64,000 nt of DNA from Phyllostachys edulis (taxonomy: Eukaryota > Streptophyta > Magnoliopsida > Poales > Poaceae). Below, piece by piece: positions 33,036 to 45,000 of the stretch; position 1 is the stretch's first letter, and every line of letters begins with the position of its first letter. The DNA lies in contig CM070550.1 of the NCBI GenBank assembly GCA_036346405.1, positions 17,828,115 through 17,892,114 of the forward strand. Direction: 5' to 3'. Under the pieces are notes generated by a model, which was not told where the DNA came from, searched no databases, and saw nothing but the letters and a program-made list of their open reading frames with translations. The position numbers and the translations under genes are program-made.

Positions 33036-33273
33036 TAGCCTTTCTGTAGTAGTGTACCTAATATGCACTAATCACCTCTTAATAACATCATTAGCAGAGC
33101 CTGCATCTGGAGAAACGGAGAAATTGGACGTTTCTGCCCAGCCTGGCCCGGAGGCATCTTTTGCATCTACTCAACCAGGTTGCTTTTCGTATGCAGCCAT
33201 CCAAACAAGCGAAACCAAAAAGATTCTGCACGTGAGGAGTTTGGCCCAAACTTATACACCTAACCAAACACAT

Positions 33274-36200
33274 AATGTACGTAGTTAGCAAACCATGCAC
33301 ATGTCTACACAAAACTGACCATATATATAAATCTCTATCCTATTAATATCAAAGATCTTGTGATCAAAGCCCATGCTAGCCTTGAACACACTGTATCTGA
33401 ATCTACACATGGTACAACAATGACCTGTTTCAGTTTCTTCTATAGTACCATAGTGCGTGAAACTAACGTACACAATTCCTATAGCCCATGACCATCCTTG
33501 ATGAATCTCTAGTATAGGATGGTCACATTACAAATCTTAAAGGTACAACAGGAGCTTGAAAGGGATATATAGTTAATCGACGGATAACAATCAATACGTA
33601 GCAGAGCTGGCAGTGGACATATATACTGCGCACGTCAGCCAAAAAAACCGAGATGTCACACCGGTTGGAGTTGGGCTATGCAACGGTTGGCAACATTCAA
33701 CTAGTTAATGAGCTTGCAGGTACTCTAAATCCACGCATCAAAATCAGCCAAAATCTAGACGTAAAATGTCGATGCATATCATAAAATGGCAACCGATTGT
33801 TGCGATAAGGAGCATTCATAGTTCATGAACATTGATCACTGTGGAACGGATTCTGTTGGCGCTAGTTAGCTCGAGACAAAAGGACAGCACAATGATAATG
33901 TGCTGTTTTAAGAATCAATCATGGGCTCATCAGCATGCAAACAGAAAATAAAAAAGGAGCTAATAAGTGGGGATTGTTGGACCAATTTGATTGTACGTTT
34001 TCTTATACTACTGCCAAGTGCATGCTGTACCAATAGGATTAAAGAAATGGCCCGCTTGTGCAACTAGGCAAGGGTGTTGGATCGATTAGGAGAAGACACG
34101 CAAAGGGGAGAAGCTAGCCGCTACCTGTTCTTAATTAGCGTGTATCCATTAGCGTGTATCCAGGTGGGCAGGATTGAAGGAATTTTGAAGCAATTGTACC
34201 GATTTCTATTAAATTCCTGCGTTCCAAGCTGTTGGGATACAGGTAGGAGTAATTAAAAATTCTACCGCGTAAACTAGAAAACTATACGAGTAAGAGATAA
34301 TCGATCTTACCACTACACGCGCAGTGCAACAGAAAAAAGAGTTGGAGCAGCTTAGTCCAACGTCACACACATCGATGTAGTAGTCATAGTCGACCGTCTT
34401 CTCTATCAGCCTCTCACTTTCCCTATGTAAGTCACGGATCATTCTCGATCAGCGCAGCAACGTCTCTATGGTATTCACACATCCAGAGGTGGAACGCTGT
34501 ACGCTGGTGTGGTAACACTAGCATGCACAGTAGGGTCTTTGGAGAGGTGGTGGCTGGGGTTTCAGTAGGTGGTGCAACTCACTTCTCAAAAGCCACACGT
34601 CTCCCCTTATAAAGAGCCCATAATGGATTCAGTATGAATTAGTTTGTTCCAACCTGTTAAGTATGTAACAATATAGGTTCAAGCATTATCAGATATAACC
34701 CAAACACTTCTTTCCAGTCACTAGTCGATAGATTTTCCTAGTATGACATAGCAACTCCTGAATACACATAAAGATCAAATCGGACGAACCTTATGCATTA
34801 TGATCTGCGACTATGTCCTTATCACTCATGACCAGTTTGTAACACCTTACGACCAGTTCGCTGACTAGTTTGCAATCACGTACGATCAGCTCACAACCAG
34901 TCTGTATCCCCATACAACTAGTTCGTATCTGGTCAGACTAAGTGACTTGCTTGCGTATTCTCCTTTTGCCTCACTATATCTAATCGAACTCCACGTGAAA
35001 CATGTCATCCATGGACTGTTCAATCTTTCTCGATCTAGTGTTGGATAACTTTGTGTGGTCAGCTCTTCAACCACTTGTGGTACGATCATGCACTTTCTTT
35101 ATCTGAGCACGTTGAGGAGTCCAGAAATATCTCTCTTGTTATGCTGGGAGGGACAAATCCTATATCTGACCAATCACACCCCTCCGTTGTTTCATAGCAT
35201 GCCCAAAAGCTACCTTTATAACTACCTAGTTACGGAGTAACATTTGGTAACCCATAAGTATACTGTTACACATATATGAAACCGTACTGATCTCAGGTCT
35301 AAGGATTTATACATCATCATTGCTTGAGACCAGCTGATGATATATGAAAACATAACAATCTCAATTGTGTCTCAAAGTGGGTCAATACAACATTATGTTC
35401 TCTAACATGTGCTCACACTATTGATTCGATATCTCCGTATCTATGACTGGTGAAATATGATCATCAATCAATAATGTGTTGGTCTATAAGTCACTAGTGT
35501 CTCGACTAGTGACATCCGACCAAAGATCTTTTTTAGAATGACATCATACAACTATTAAAGAACTTCACCAACAAGTCACGTACTTACGAATTAATCTTTA
35601 TAAATAAAAATTCATCCAAAAAACATAATAATATTTATTATATAACTCATAAATATAAATGGGATAGCGATATAATCATCTTCATGTTACCTCTCGGGGC
35701 GTATCACTAACACAAGCAGGCTCAGATGCAGCCACGCGATCGGCACGTCATGATCTGACCTAGCTATCTGCAGGTTCTAGGGGACGGTGAAGCCTGACAA
35801 GAGCTAATGATCAACCGGGTGGAGCACATTCGCCAAGTCAACGGTGCATGATGGTAGCTTGTCGATCGCATCGATGGGTTATATCCGATCATCACCACGA
35901 CGATACATGATTGGAGATGAACAGAGAGACGCTGATAAGACTAAGAGAGTAGGAGTACAAGGGTAGGCAGGAAGCAGAGATAAATCATTATCAACTCTGA
36001 TTAGTCCCTGGACTCCCGGTACATCATCGAAAGGTCGAGGGTGAAACGGTGCAACAACATTGCCTGACGAGTTTTAATGGCAAGGATTTTTGTTTTTGAG
36101 ATTTTTGTGGGGTAAGAACCAAGAACTCGATTACTCGATGCACAGATATACTGGGCCGATTCAAGCTGGAGTTGGAGAGCCCACGTTGTTCGGCATCCGA

Positions 36201-36425
36201 GCCACGCTAGCACAAGACGGTGAAGTGGTCTGGGCTCTGTACTGGCTCAGGGCCGTCTGCAAATCCGGTCATGTCCGTTCAGGCCTGCAAAGTGGCCCGC
36301 CCCGGCTACACCTCGGAGGACAATTCCGGAATATTCGGCCTCCCTACGAGCCACGAGGTGAGCGCCGCCGTCCTCCGGTCCAGTAGCCGCCGCAACACCC
36401 ACCCTCGACGCGACGCGCGAGAGAG
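33274..36425. other. Intergenic DNA, partly retroelement-like
   Basis: No gene is recognised. 34640-35700 has the texture of a degenerate LTR: ACCAGTTCGCTGACTAGTTTG-like short repeats at 34830-34930, a CTACCTTTATAACTACCTAG phrase and runs of short direct words. I cannot place LTR ends or target duplications. The GC-rich stretch 36150-36425 just before the next gene is likely its promoter and 5' leader. Short open frames at 36090-36450 are shadows or leader. Confidence 0.45.
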
Positions 36426-37917
36426 ATGGCGCTCACCAACTTCGTGGTGACGGTGGCGGCGGTGGGAGCGGCGTTCCTCCTCTTCACCACGGACATCCGC
36501 AAGTCCGGTGCCGTCTTCCGCCGCAACGCCCGTCAGATCAAACACTGGCTCGAGGAGGACACCGCCTCTGCCGCATCCAGGTAAACGCCGCCAGCCACAC
36601 AACCCCCTTTCTCCTTTCTTGATTGGTTGCTTGCCTGCCTGCTTCTGTTCTTTCTACCAAGTCCACGGTTTGGGTTTGAGAGTTGTTTCAGAAACGAGGG
36701 GGAAATTGGGCATATGGTGGGTGATGCACTTCTCCGATTGTCTGATTCTTGGAGCGCGTAGAGAGATTACTACGTCGGAAATATGCCGGCGATGGTGAAT
36801 GAAATGGAGTTACTTGTTGTAATAGACGACCTTTGACATTTTACAGTGACTGTTTTGGGTGGTGGATTGTATAGTATGTTTGGTGGACATTCTTGAGGCA
36901 ATCGTAGGAAAGTTGTTTGAGTAGTGGATTTCAATTGTAATGTTCTAGGAGCCAAGACGGATGAGGTGGATTTGGCTGATCCCTTCTAGGAATATATGCC
37001 TTTGTTGGGATACGAAAACATATTTTTGAAAATTGTTCTAGAAGTTTGGGTTTAGGATTCTGAACTCGAGTTTTACACCAAAACAAAGATGGTAAAAGAA
37101 GCATGTTCCGAGGCGTGTTTTCCTGTTCCAATCCACTTGGATTAGTAGGCGCCATATATTTCCTAGCAAACTATGTTATTTGAGGGAAATTTTCCTAATC
37201 GGTAGTAGCGATCTGATTAACAAGTTACTCCCATCGCATTGATGAAACAATTGGTATTGTGCCGGGCTTGAGCTGGGGGGCTAGGCTGCCCTTGGGCGCA
37301 GCTCCAGTGTGATTGGGTTTTGGTTGTATTGGTATAGTTCAGGTAGGGTTGGGCTCGGCTAGATCAGGCTTGGAACGATTTGGGTCGGGCTGAGCCTTTG
37401 ATCAGAGGTCGTGTTACTCCTGCACCAATTACGAAATCATACTAAACATATTGTCGTACGCTGTGTGTAAAGGTATCTTAGTTCCTAGGTTGGTATGGTC
37501 TAAGTTATAGAGTCATTTAAAACAGTCTGAAAAGAAAAGACAGCTATGATGTTTATTGCATCAATTTGTAAAAGCATATGAGTGAGCATCATTATATGTC
37601 GTGCAGTAGCATGCGGCAAAATTTTCCTTAGGGTTTTACCTAGCACATTATAGTTCTGATGATGATTTTTTAGAACATCTTCACCTGATTGTCAAGAGAT
37701 CTGCTTTAACTATAGTAATTGTTAATATGGATAGTAAATGGATGTATTTCAGTTATTTATTGAACAACGTTCATGCATGCTACTGCAAAGCAGCCAGTAC
37801 CGAGTTTGGTAATTCCTTTGTTAAATTGAACAATGTTGCAGGTCTGCAAAAGAAGCAGCTCTGCCTCCCAAGAAATTGGATACGGAGATTCCCAAGGAAA
37901 AGCCAAAGGATCACTGA
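36426..37917 (+). CDS. Small single-pass membrane protein, 76 aa, two exons
   Basis: Exon 1 is 36426-36580, starting ATGGCGCTCACC after a purine-rich leader. A GT-AG intron runs 36581-37841 (AG/GTAAAC donor, TTGCAG acceptor). Exon 2 is 37842-37917 and ends CACTGA. The intron splits an Arg codon and the two exons give an exact 77-codon frame including stop. The protein begins MALTNFVVTVAAVGAAFLLF, a single hydrophobic helix at residues 4-20. It is followed by a basic amphipathic segment (RKSGAVFRRNARQIKHWLEE, residues 25-44) and a Lys/Pro-rich hydrophilic tail. The layout, a short N-terminal membrane anchor with a charged tail, suggests an organelle or ER membrane accessory protein. I know of no assigned function. 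Clean splice sites, phase and GC-rich first exon support a real gene. Confidence 0.75.
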
Positions 37918-39520
37918 AATGAAAATGTTTATATGCATGATATAACTTTTCTCAAAGTTAGCCAACCTGTTCTATCAGTACTGATTGATAGAAATCTGTA
38001 GTTCGTAATCATATGCACGACAAATATGTTTCCATTTCAAGAGAAGTGTTTTGGGCCTGTGTAGATGCAGAAGAGAATTGAGCAACTTATTGACATTTCA
38101 GTTTTTCGTAAGGACCTAAATATCTGAAGCTATTAACTAAAATAAGATACATCCTAGGAACTTTGAAGCCTTTGATGTTCGGATGTTCTATCCAGTGCAG
38201 CAGACATAATTGTTTCCTTCTATGGAGTAGTTACCTATACTTTATGGCCAATTTTGTTTTCAGCAGCCATGCCAAGCACTTTGATATATTTTAATATGGA
38301 AACACTGCCATAGGCCTTCTGTGTTGTACAATAGTCCAGATCCTGAAGAATCACTTCACAGTTATTGGAGAGAGAGAGAAAATTCATTTTCATGCATTAC
38401 CAATGCACAAAAATATAATTCCACCGTGCAACAAAAAGAAGAAATTTCTGGCTCACAACGGGCTGCATTATGAGCAAATCCAGCACAATGATACCTGTTT
38501 TATATTCCTTTTATATGTCTGGAATTTGAAACGAGATTTGGCGTTGGCATTTCAGAGTATGACTGAATTAATTAAACTATTGTGATGCCCCAGATGCACT
38601 GCTACATAATTGCCTTGAATATGGATGCTGTCGTGTTTGTTGATATTTTGCACAACTCTGGTGTTAACTGTTGGTGCAATGTTCTTGCTAAAAATTCTTA
38701 GGGGATCATCTGCTTGTATTTAAACCTGGGGACCCATAAACCTGTTATGAAGCATTAGCCATACGAGAGCTGTTTATAGATCATCTCTAAGGAAGTTTTA
38801 TGCCCATTTGGTGGTCAGTGTGTACTGTGTAGTACTACCCCCAAATGGTGGGTCTTGTAGAACCCACTGCTTGCCTAACATCTAATTGATTGGTTATTCA
38901 GACCAGAAGAGAGAACTCACCCTTAAAATTATAGAGACGATCTCTATCAGATCATCAAAATGGATGGTCCACTGATTGGTGGAGAAGTGGGCTGCAAATG
39001 TACCCGAAGGTTTGGTTGCAAGTTGAAAAGGAAAAAAAAAAGGCGTCATGGGGTCAAGAGGTCCCAACTCCCATGGTGTCAAACGGTTGCGCGAGAAGGA
39101 CATGCAGTTCCTTGACCTAGCCCTCTCCAGAAAACCCTTAAATTCCTTGTGCGCGCCTTACTAGCGATTGTACATTTGATGGCGTCCGTCCGCGACCAGT
39201 TGTTGGTTGCTGTTAGGTTAGCGATCATCACGCAAATTGCTGAGCAGCAACGCGTGCACAATACAGGGACGGGCGATGATTTGGACAAGACCCGTGAGAT
39301 GAGACGGCCGTCCCAACAGGAATATGGTTGGAACAGCAAATCTGAGGAAAATGTGTCTCGCTCGTTCAGCGCTGGGCCGGGCAGACCGGAGACTTGAACG
39401 CTGTGCGCGGCGCCGTAGAGGCAGAAATGGAAAGCCTCAGTCCTCAGAGTTGGGGTATCAAAGCATCTCAGACTCTGTTTAAACTTCAACAAACCTAATA
39501 ACCTATGATGGTTTGTGTTA
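37918..39520. other. 3' UTR and intergenic DNA
   Basis: The first few hundred bases are probably the 3' untranslated region of the small membrane protein gene. A minus-strand open frame at 39492-39079 (137 codons) has no recognised domain, and its plus-strand partner is also open, so neither is called as a gene. Nothing else is seen. Confidence 0.45.
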
Positions 39521-39521
39521 T

Positions 39522-40093
39522 AGAGTAGTAACTAGAGCATTTTTTAATCCATTTTCAAAAACATTTTAATGATAATTTCTTCTTAACTTTATTTCCAATT
39601 TTAACATCTTTGATCACGTCATGACCCGTGGTATAACCAAACTGTATTGTTACGTCACCGATCGTGACGTGGCCAAACCTTCAACGGTAGTCCTCCGAGC
39701 TAACACGCGTCCGTTTTTGGGCTAAGTCCTGTCAGTCAAAAAGAGTTGTGACGGTATTCGTTTGCCACGCAGAGATCTGTGGTGTGACAACGTGCTTTTG
39801 CCCAGGGACAAAACCAACGTCGGCCTAGGCCTTGGGCCGGCCCAGTGCATTTCGGCCCAAATCCATTTTTGAGTTGTCAAAATACGTTTCTCAATATGAT
39901 TTTTAACTGCCATTTTTTGCTGGGCCTTGGGCCATTGCCCGGGAGACCCAAGGCCTAATTCCGCCCTTGCTTTTGCCACGAGTTATGGCGTGGTCAAAGA
40001 TGTCAGAATTGAAAATAAAGTTAGGGAAATATTATCTTTAAAATATTTTTTTAAAATGAATTAATTAATAAAAAAAAGTTCTAGTAACTACTT
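39522..40093. mobile_element. DNA transposon relic with about 110 bp terminal inverted repeats
   Basis: The left end (39524-39632) includes GTAGTAACTAGAGCATTTTT, CTTAACTTTATTTCCAATTT and ACATCTTTGATCACGTCATG. The right end (39976-40092) is its diverged reverse complement: CATGAC/GCGTGGTCAAAGATGT, AATTGAAAATAAAGTTAGG, and TTCTAGTAACTACT. The interior is about 340 bp and non-coding. A TA may flank both ends, but the target duplication is not certain. Long TIRs fit a MULE-type or other non-autonomous DNA element; the superfamily is unresolved. Confidence 0.65.
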
Positions 40094-40596
40094 AGTAGAC
40101 CATCCTTTGATCGACTCCAACGGATTGCCTTGGTTAATTGGCAGGCTCCACAAGCACGAGGCACTATTACTAGATGATCTCGAGTCAGAGAAGTTCCTGC
40201 TTACCACTGTATCCGTACATCTGCCGCGAGAGAGCACGCACTATTTGGCCCGTTAGGGCACTGTTGGTTAATTCAAGGCTTCCGAGAGGCCTCACCGTTT
40301 GCACGCTGAGATGACAACTTGGCACCACCGAATTCACGCACGATGTTGCACATCCTGAGCACGTCGGTGAGCTTTATTAGCATGTCAATCACTGCACATC
40401 CAATCCGTTACCAGAAACCATTACTTCAGATCGATCAATAGTTCGAACGGTGGCCCAAAAAGATTAACAGTATCTCTTTCTTTGGCCCCATCGTCGGAAC
40501 TATTGATGGCTCGATCGGACGGTCTGAAAACACGTAGAGTCTCCTCTTACGGCAATTAGACATCAACAGCCACGAGCTCTGCCGCCACCACCAATC

Positions 40597-40637
<41 letters not shown>

Positions 40638-42074
40638 ATCCATCCGCTAATAATATCTCCCCCACGAGCAGCTTAACCAAACTCCATCATTGGATCGCTG
40701 TCCGTACCAAATGAGAAGGGCGATGGTCCCTCTCTCTATCTCTAGAGAGAGAAGATGGATGCCCTGCCCTGCGCTGCCGCACTGATTGATTCCCTCCTCT
40801 TCTCCTCTGGCAACCAAACCTACGAGCGTCCCTGTCCGCCCTGCCGCGCCGATCAATCAACCACCATTTCTCGCATTAATGGCTCAATCATATCACATCC
40901 CATCCATCCATCGGCATGGCAGCATCCCTCCGCAACGCAACTAACGGCCGGCCGGCCGGCTGCAATTGATTAAGGCCTCCCACCGCGCGTACGTAAACGT
41001 ACTGCCGCTGCCGCTGCTCTGTTTCTTTCGCTATTTTCTCCTTCCTCACGGGGAAAGGTTTCGTGGTGAAGCGAGCCCGGCCGCCTAGCTGCCATTTGGT
41101 TTTGGTTGCGAACCCCACGTGTCCTTTTAAGGGTTGCTTTGCTTGCTTGGTTAGCTTCCCACGCATGCCTCTCACTTGGTTGATTGGGTGGATTAGTGCA
41201 TAACTGAGCATCTTGTACTAATTAACCAAGCTTTGTTCGTGTATGTATGGAAGAGTTGGCAATATGAATTGCATCCACCTGGCTATATATGCCTTTTAAT
41301 TAAGTCACTGTCGAGGATAGGCCCGACCGGCAGGTGCAATTCGATCAGTCAGGTCCGTTTATGGATACTACAATTGTTTGTTCGTAGCAATTTTGTAAGA
41401 AGTAGCAGTTGTTTTTTTAGGCTTGAAATGGTAGTAGTTGTTGATACACGTTGTTTCGATAACGATTGGAAAAGAAAATCTTACCCCGACATGGCATCAA
41501 TTGATTCCCCCAAAAGATGGGGCAAAAGAAAAGAGACACGCACAATTTGTAGGTACATGCCAGCCAGCTGTGGCCACACTTGTACTGGAGTATGTTTCTC
41601 TTCTCTTTTATATCCCAATATTTACCAATATATGTATTTATGTACGTATGTTTCTCTTATGTTTAGTTACAGATGGAAAGAAAAATAAGTACACCAAAAC
41701 CAAAACGGACAAAAACAAAAAAACAAAGCAGGAGAACAAAAAAAGTGTGACTAAACAATCTATAACATACACTTCCTATCTTTCTTTCCTGTATACAAAT
41801 TATCCTTAACCCCCCAACAATAATGCCTAGCAAAAGGAATTAATCTAGCTAAATTAAGAATCATCTGGGAAGAAGAAGGAGAAATTTGTCTCATATTAAT
41901 ATATCCCATCCCATGCATCACCTCCAGGTACCTTGCAAATTTATCTCTCTAGATCTCTCTCTCTCTCTTCTGTTGTTGTTACTTTTTTCTCTCTCTCTCT
42001 CTTAATCTCCTCACTACTAAGCCAAATGCAATGCATGCATGAGCCATGAATCATGATGTATTGATGTGTAAGCA
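40094..42074. other. Intergenic DNA and 3' flank of the BLH gene
   Basis: The stretch contains a (CT)n run at about 40600-40632 and CT-rich DNA at 41945-42001, which is (GA)n in the sense of the BLH gene and probably in or near its 3' UTR. No coding signal is seen on either strand. The 41233-41809 open frames lack recognisable domains. Confidence 0.5.
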
Positions 42075-45000
42075 TCAACAACCGCTGTAGTCTCTAAAGG
42101 AGAACCGGCCGCTGCCGTCGGGCCCCGCGTTGCCCGCGCCCGCGTGCTGCAGGCCCAGCGTCAGCGACACGTCGCCGGCCGCCGCGCCGGTCGTGGCGGG
42201 CCCGTACCGCACCCTGACCCCTGGCTCGAACCGCCCGTACAAGTCGTCCGCGGCGCCGACGTGCGCGTCGCCGCCGAGGAGATCCACCGGGTCGAGGCCG
42301 ACGAAGGCGGAGTCGGCCGCTGAGGGCCCCGCGACGCCGGGGTCAGGCTTGTGGGGGAGGACGCCGGGCGCACCGTGTTCTTGCTGGTGCCTGCCTCCGT
42401 GCTGCAGCACTCCTTGCGGCTGCGAGTGCTGCGCGCCGGTGGTCGTCGGGGAGTGCGTGTCATCGGCGCCGGAGGGGTCGTTGCCGGATTCGGGCCCTCC
42501 GCCGGCGGCGGCGGCGGCGGAGCCCTCCAGCTCCTTGGATTCCTGCTGGTACATCTCCTCGATCATGGGCTTCCACAGCCGGACACGGGCGTTGATGAAC
42601 CAATTGGAGACCTGGAGTTGATGCAAAGGCAAACAAAGGAATTATTGCAGGGACCGATAGGGTCCATGGGCAATGGCGCCATGCGTGCATGCATGCATGT
42701 GTGCAGGGACGTGTAGGGCTATCGAGCTAGCTTAGCTCATCTCAGTCCTCACTGTCATGTTTTAGTTTTACCCGGCTTTGTCTTGTTTCGTTTGTGTCCA
42801 ATGTTTTGGTTTTAGTTCTTTTGTAACATATGGACTTGCCTTGCTTTGATTGGATGAGTATGCATGCATGGGTCTCTGCACATGGTTGAATGGTGAAAGA
42901 GAGTAAATTGACAAGATCATAATATTCCTACTTTCCTTGGCTCCTAGCATATTTATGTCCTAGCAAATTATGCTATTGAAATTTATTTAGAAAAATGTAA
43001 GCTATTGAGTGAGAGCTATGTTTCTCCATCCTATATTTCCCAAGTATTTGTTGAACTCCCTATACTCTTAATTTTGTTATGTGAATATCGATTCGCACTG
43101 ACAACTTTTTTTTGGTAAACTAGTTATTTGCCAGCTGAATACTCCCTCCATTCTCAAATAGATGCCGTTTTAGAATGCGCGCAATCAACATTCTAAAACT
43201 TTGACAATTAATTCCTAGAAAAAATATTTATATTTGTTGCAAGAAAATTATGTGAGTAGATTTGTCATCAAAAGTGCTTCGACATCATTATTTTTTAATA
43301 ATTTTTGGTAATATATAGTTAGAAAAAGTAATGGTCAACTACGTGTATTGGAGATCGTGTTGATGTCCAAAACAACAAGTAAAAAAACGGAGATAGTAAT
43401 AACAATGCAACGACTTGATAAATTGAGATGTTTATATGCATTGCTTGTAAAAAAATGATTTTGAGTCATATCACATTAAGCTAGCAAAATTGGTAGCTAC
43501 CTTGATTAAAATAATTAAACAAACAATTTGGAAGTATAAAAGACAGAAGAAAAATAATTTAGAATACTAGATCATGAGCTCAAATGACCAATCTAATACG
43601 TAACTAGGAAAAAAAAAGGCAAATTTCATCATGCTCATATTTTTTATTTGTAATATATTTTTCTTGTGCATACCCCCCCCCCCCTCCCCGCCCCTTCTGT
43701 GTGTGTGTTCATGTGCTGTGCGTGTGTTGTATATTTAACAGCTAAAATGGTTTTGAAATGGTAAGGCTGTACTAGCTTAGAGATATGGATTCTATATGGC
43801 CTTGAGGATATGGTGGGTCACATGAAATCCTGTATTACGTCCATATAGGTTTGAACTGCAAAACTCCAAAAAGACAATAATTTACATTTGAGCATGAGCT
43901 GGTTTTCTTATAAGAAAACCGGACGTTAGGACGTGAGAACTCATGATACTGTAAATAGAGTATGTGATTGTCCAGTGCGGTTGTATATATTGCACTGAAA
44001 TATTTGAAAGCCTCCAACTCAGCTTAGACAATAATTTCAAACAATTTAATTTCACGAAGAATATCCGCGAAAAACAGGTAAAAGTCAACCATAACTCAGT
44101 GTAATTTCTTCCATGCATATAAATGAACAATTTAAGGCTCCATTTGATATACGGTGATTTTTTAAAAGCACTTCTATCTTGTTACTTTTTATTATACTAA
44201 CTACTTGAAATTATCTTTTCGGGCCATTAAAATAAGATAGTTCTACTAGAATTAGCCTCTACAGCACTTCCCAACATAGTTATTATCGTTGTTGCCTGCC
44301 GTACCTAGGTTAATTTCGACCATTCTACAATGTAGAATTCCTAGTAATGCACCTCTTGCCTAAAGCATACGCACCATTTCTTGCTCATTCAGCAGGTGAT
44401 TTAACTAGTTCTGGAACCATATATACTACATATATGTTTGCATGAAGAAATAAAATACATACGCATAGATCGACATCGGTCGGGTAATAACGTACTTTAA
44501 TTTTGCTTTTCAAGTACTGTTCACAGGGTTGCAACCAAACGAAGGTACGTAGATAACACCAAAGTCGGATAAACTAAAAGATAAGAACAAACTGAACGTT
44601 TTGCTTCAAGATGAAGGCATATATAGTTTGGTTGCATTAAAGGTACCATTAGTTGCATAATAATTAAGTGCTTTGCAGGTATATACAAACGACGTCAACA
44701 ATGTTGATGTAATCAAAGCCTTCTTAAAACAACAATTAGCTGAGAAGGTTAGACCAAATGATGAATTTAAAAGGATAATTGAAATTCTCCGTATGGATCG
44801 ATGTTGGTTCACTAGTCAATTACTAGCTACGTGCATAAACAAGTTGGATTGGTAAGAAGTTGGAATAGGCGGTACCTACTGCACAATTGTGGTTCATCTA
44901 TACGGTGCAACCGAGGGATGATAGATCCTAATTAACTTATACCGAAGTAATTCTACCTATTGTTTACACCATGAGAAGTTGCTTTCCTTATCGACATATA

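Larger units (their letters stand above)
29114..33054. mobile_element. CACTA (En/Spm) DNA transposon B, 3941 bp, intact termini
   Basis: Termini are CACTACTACAGAAAAGG (29114) and CCTTTCTGTAGTAGTG (ending 33054), perfect inverted repeats over the first 11 bases and nearly so beyond. The target duplication TAC lies at 29111-29113 and 33055-33057; uninterrupted copies of the target exist at 28132 and 28618. Left (29130-29480), internal (31280-31475) and right (32700-33030) motif arrays are present. No transposase is seen, so the element is non-autonomous. Its interior holds a large palindrome, a 73 bp minisatellite, a GC-rich block, a duplicated segment and a small open frame. Confidence 0.9.
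28839..33273 (+). mobile_element. MITE-like unit, copy 3, interrupted by CACTA B
   Basis: The left part is 28839-29113 and the right part 33055-33273. Together they make about 491 bp colinear with copies 1 and 2. The break lies within ACTCTAATACTAC/CTAATATGCACTAATC. The right part ends TAACCAAACACAT. The insertion duplicated TAC. Confidence 0.7.

Noticed and set aside
39079..39492. 137-codon minus-strand open frame
   Set aside because: No domain recognised and the opposite strand is also open over 39149-39397; not enough to call a gene.
42130..42621. Plus-strand open frame of 163 codons opposite BLH exon 4
   Set aside because: It mirrors the GC-rich minus exon encoding the homeodomain end and ZIBEL motif; the plus translation is low-complexity and has no domain.
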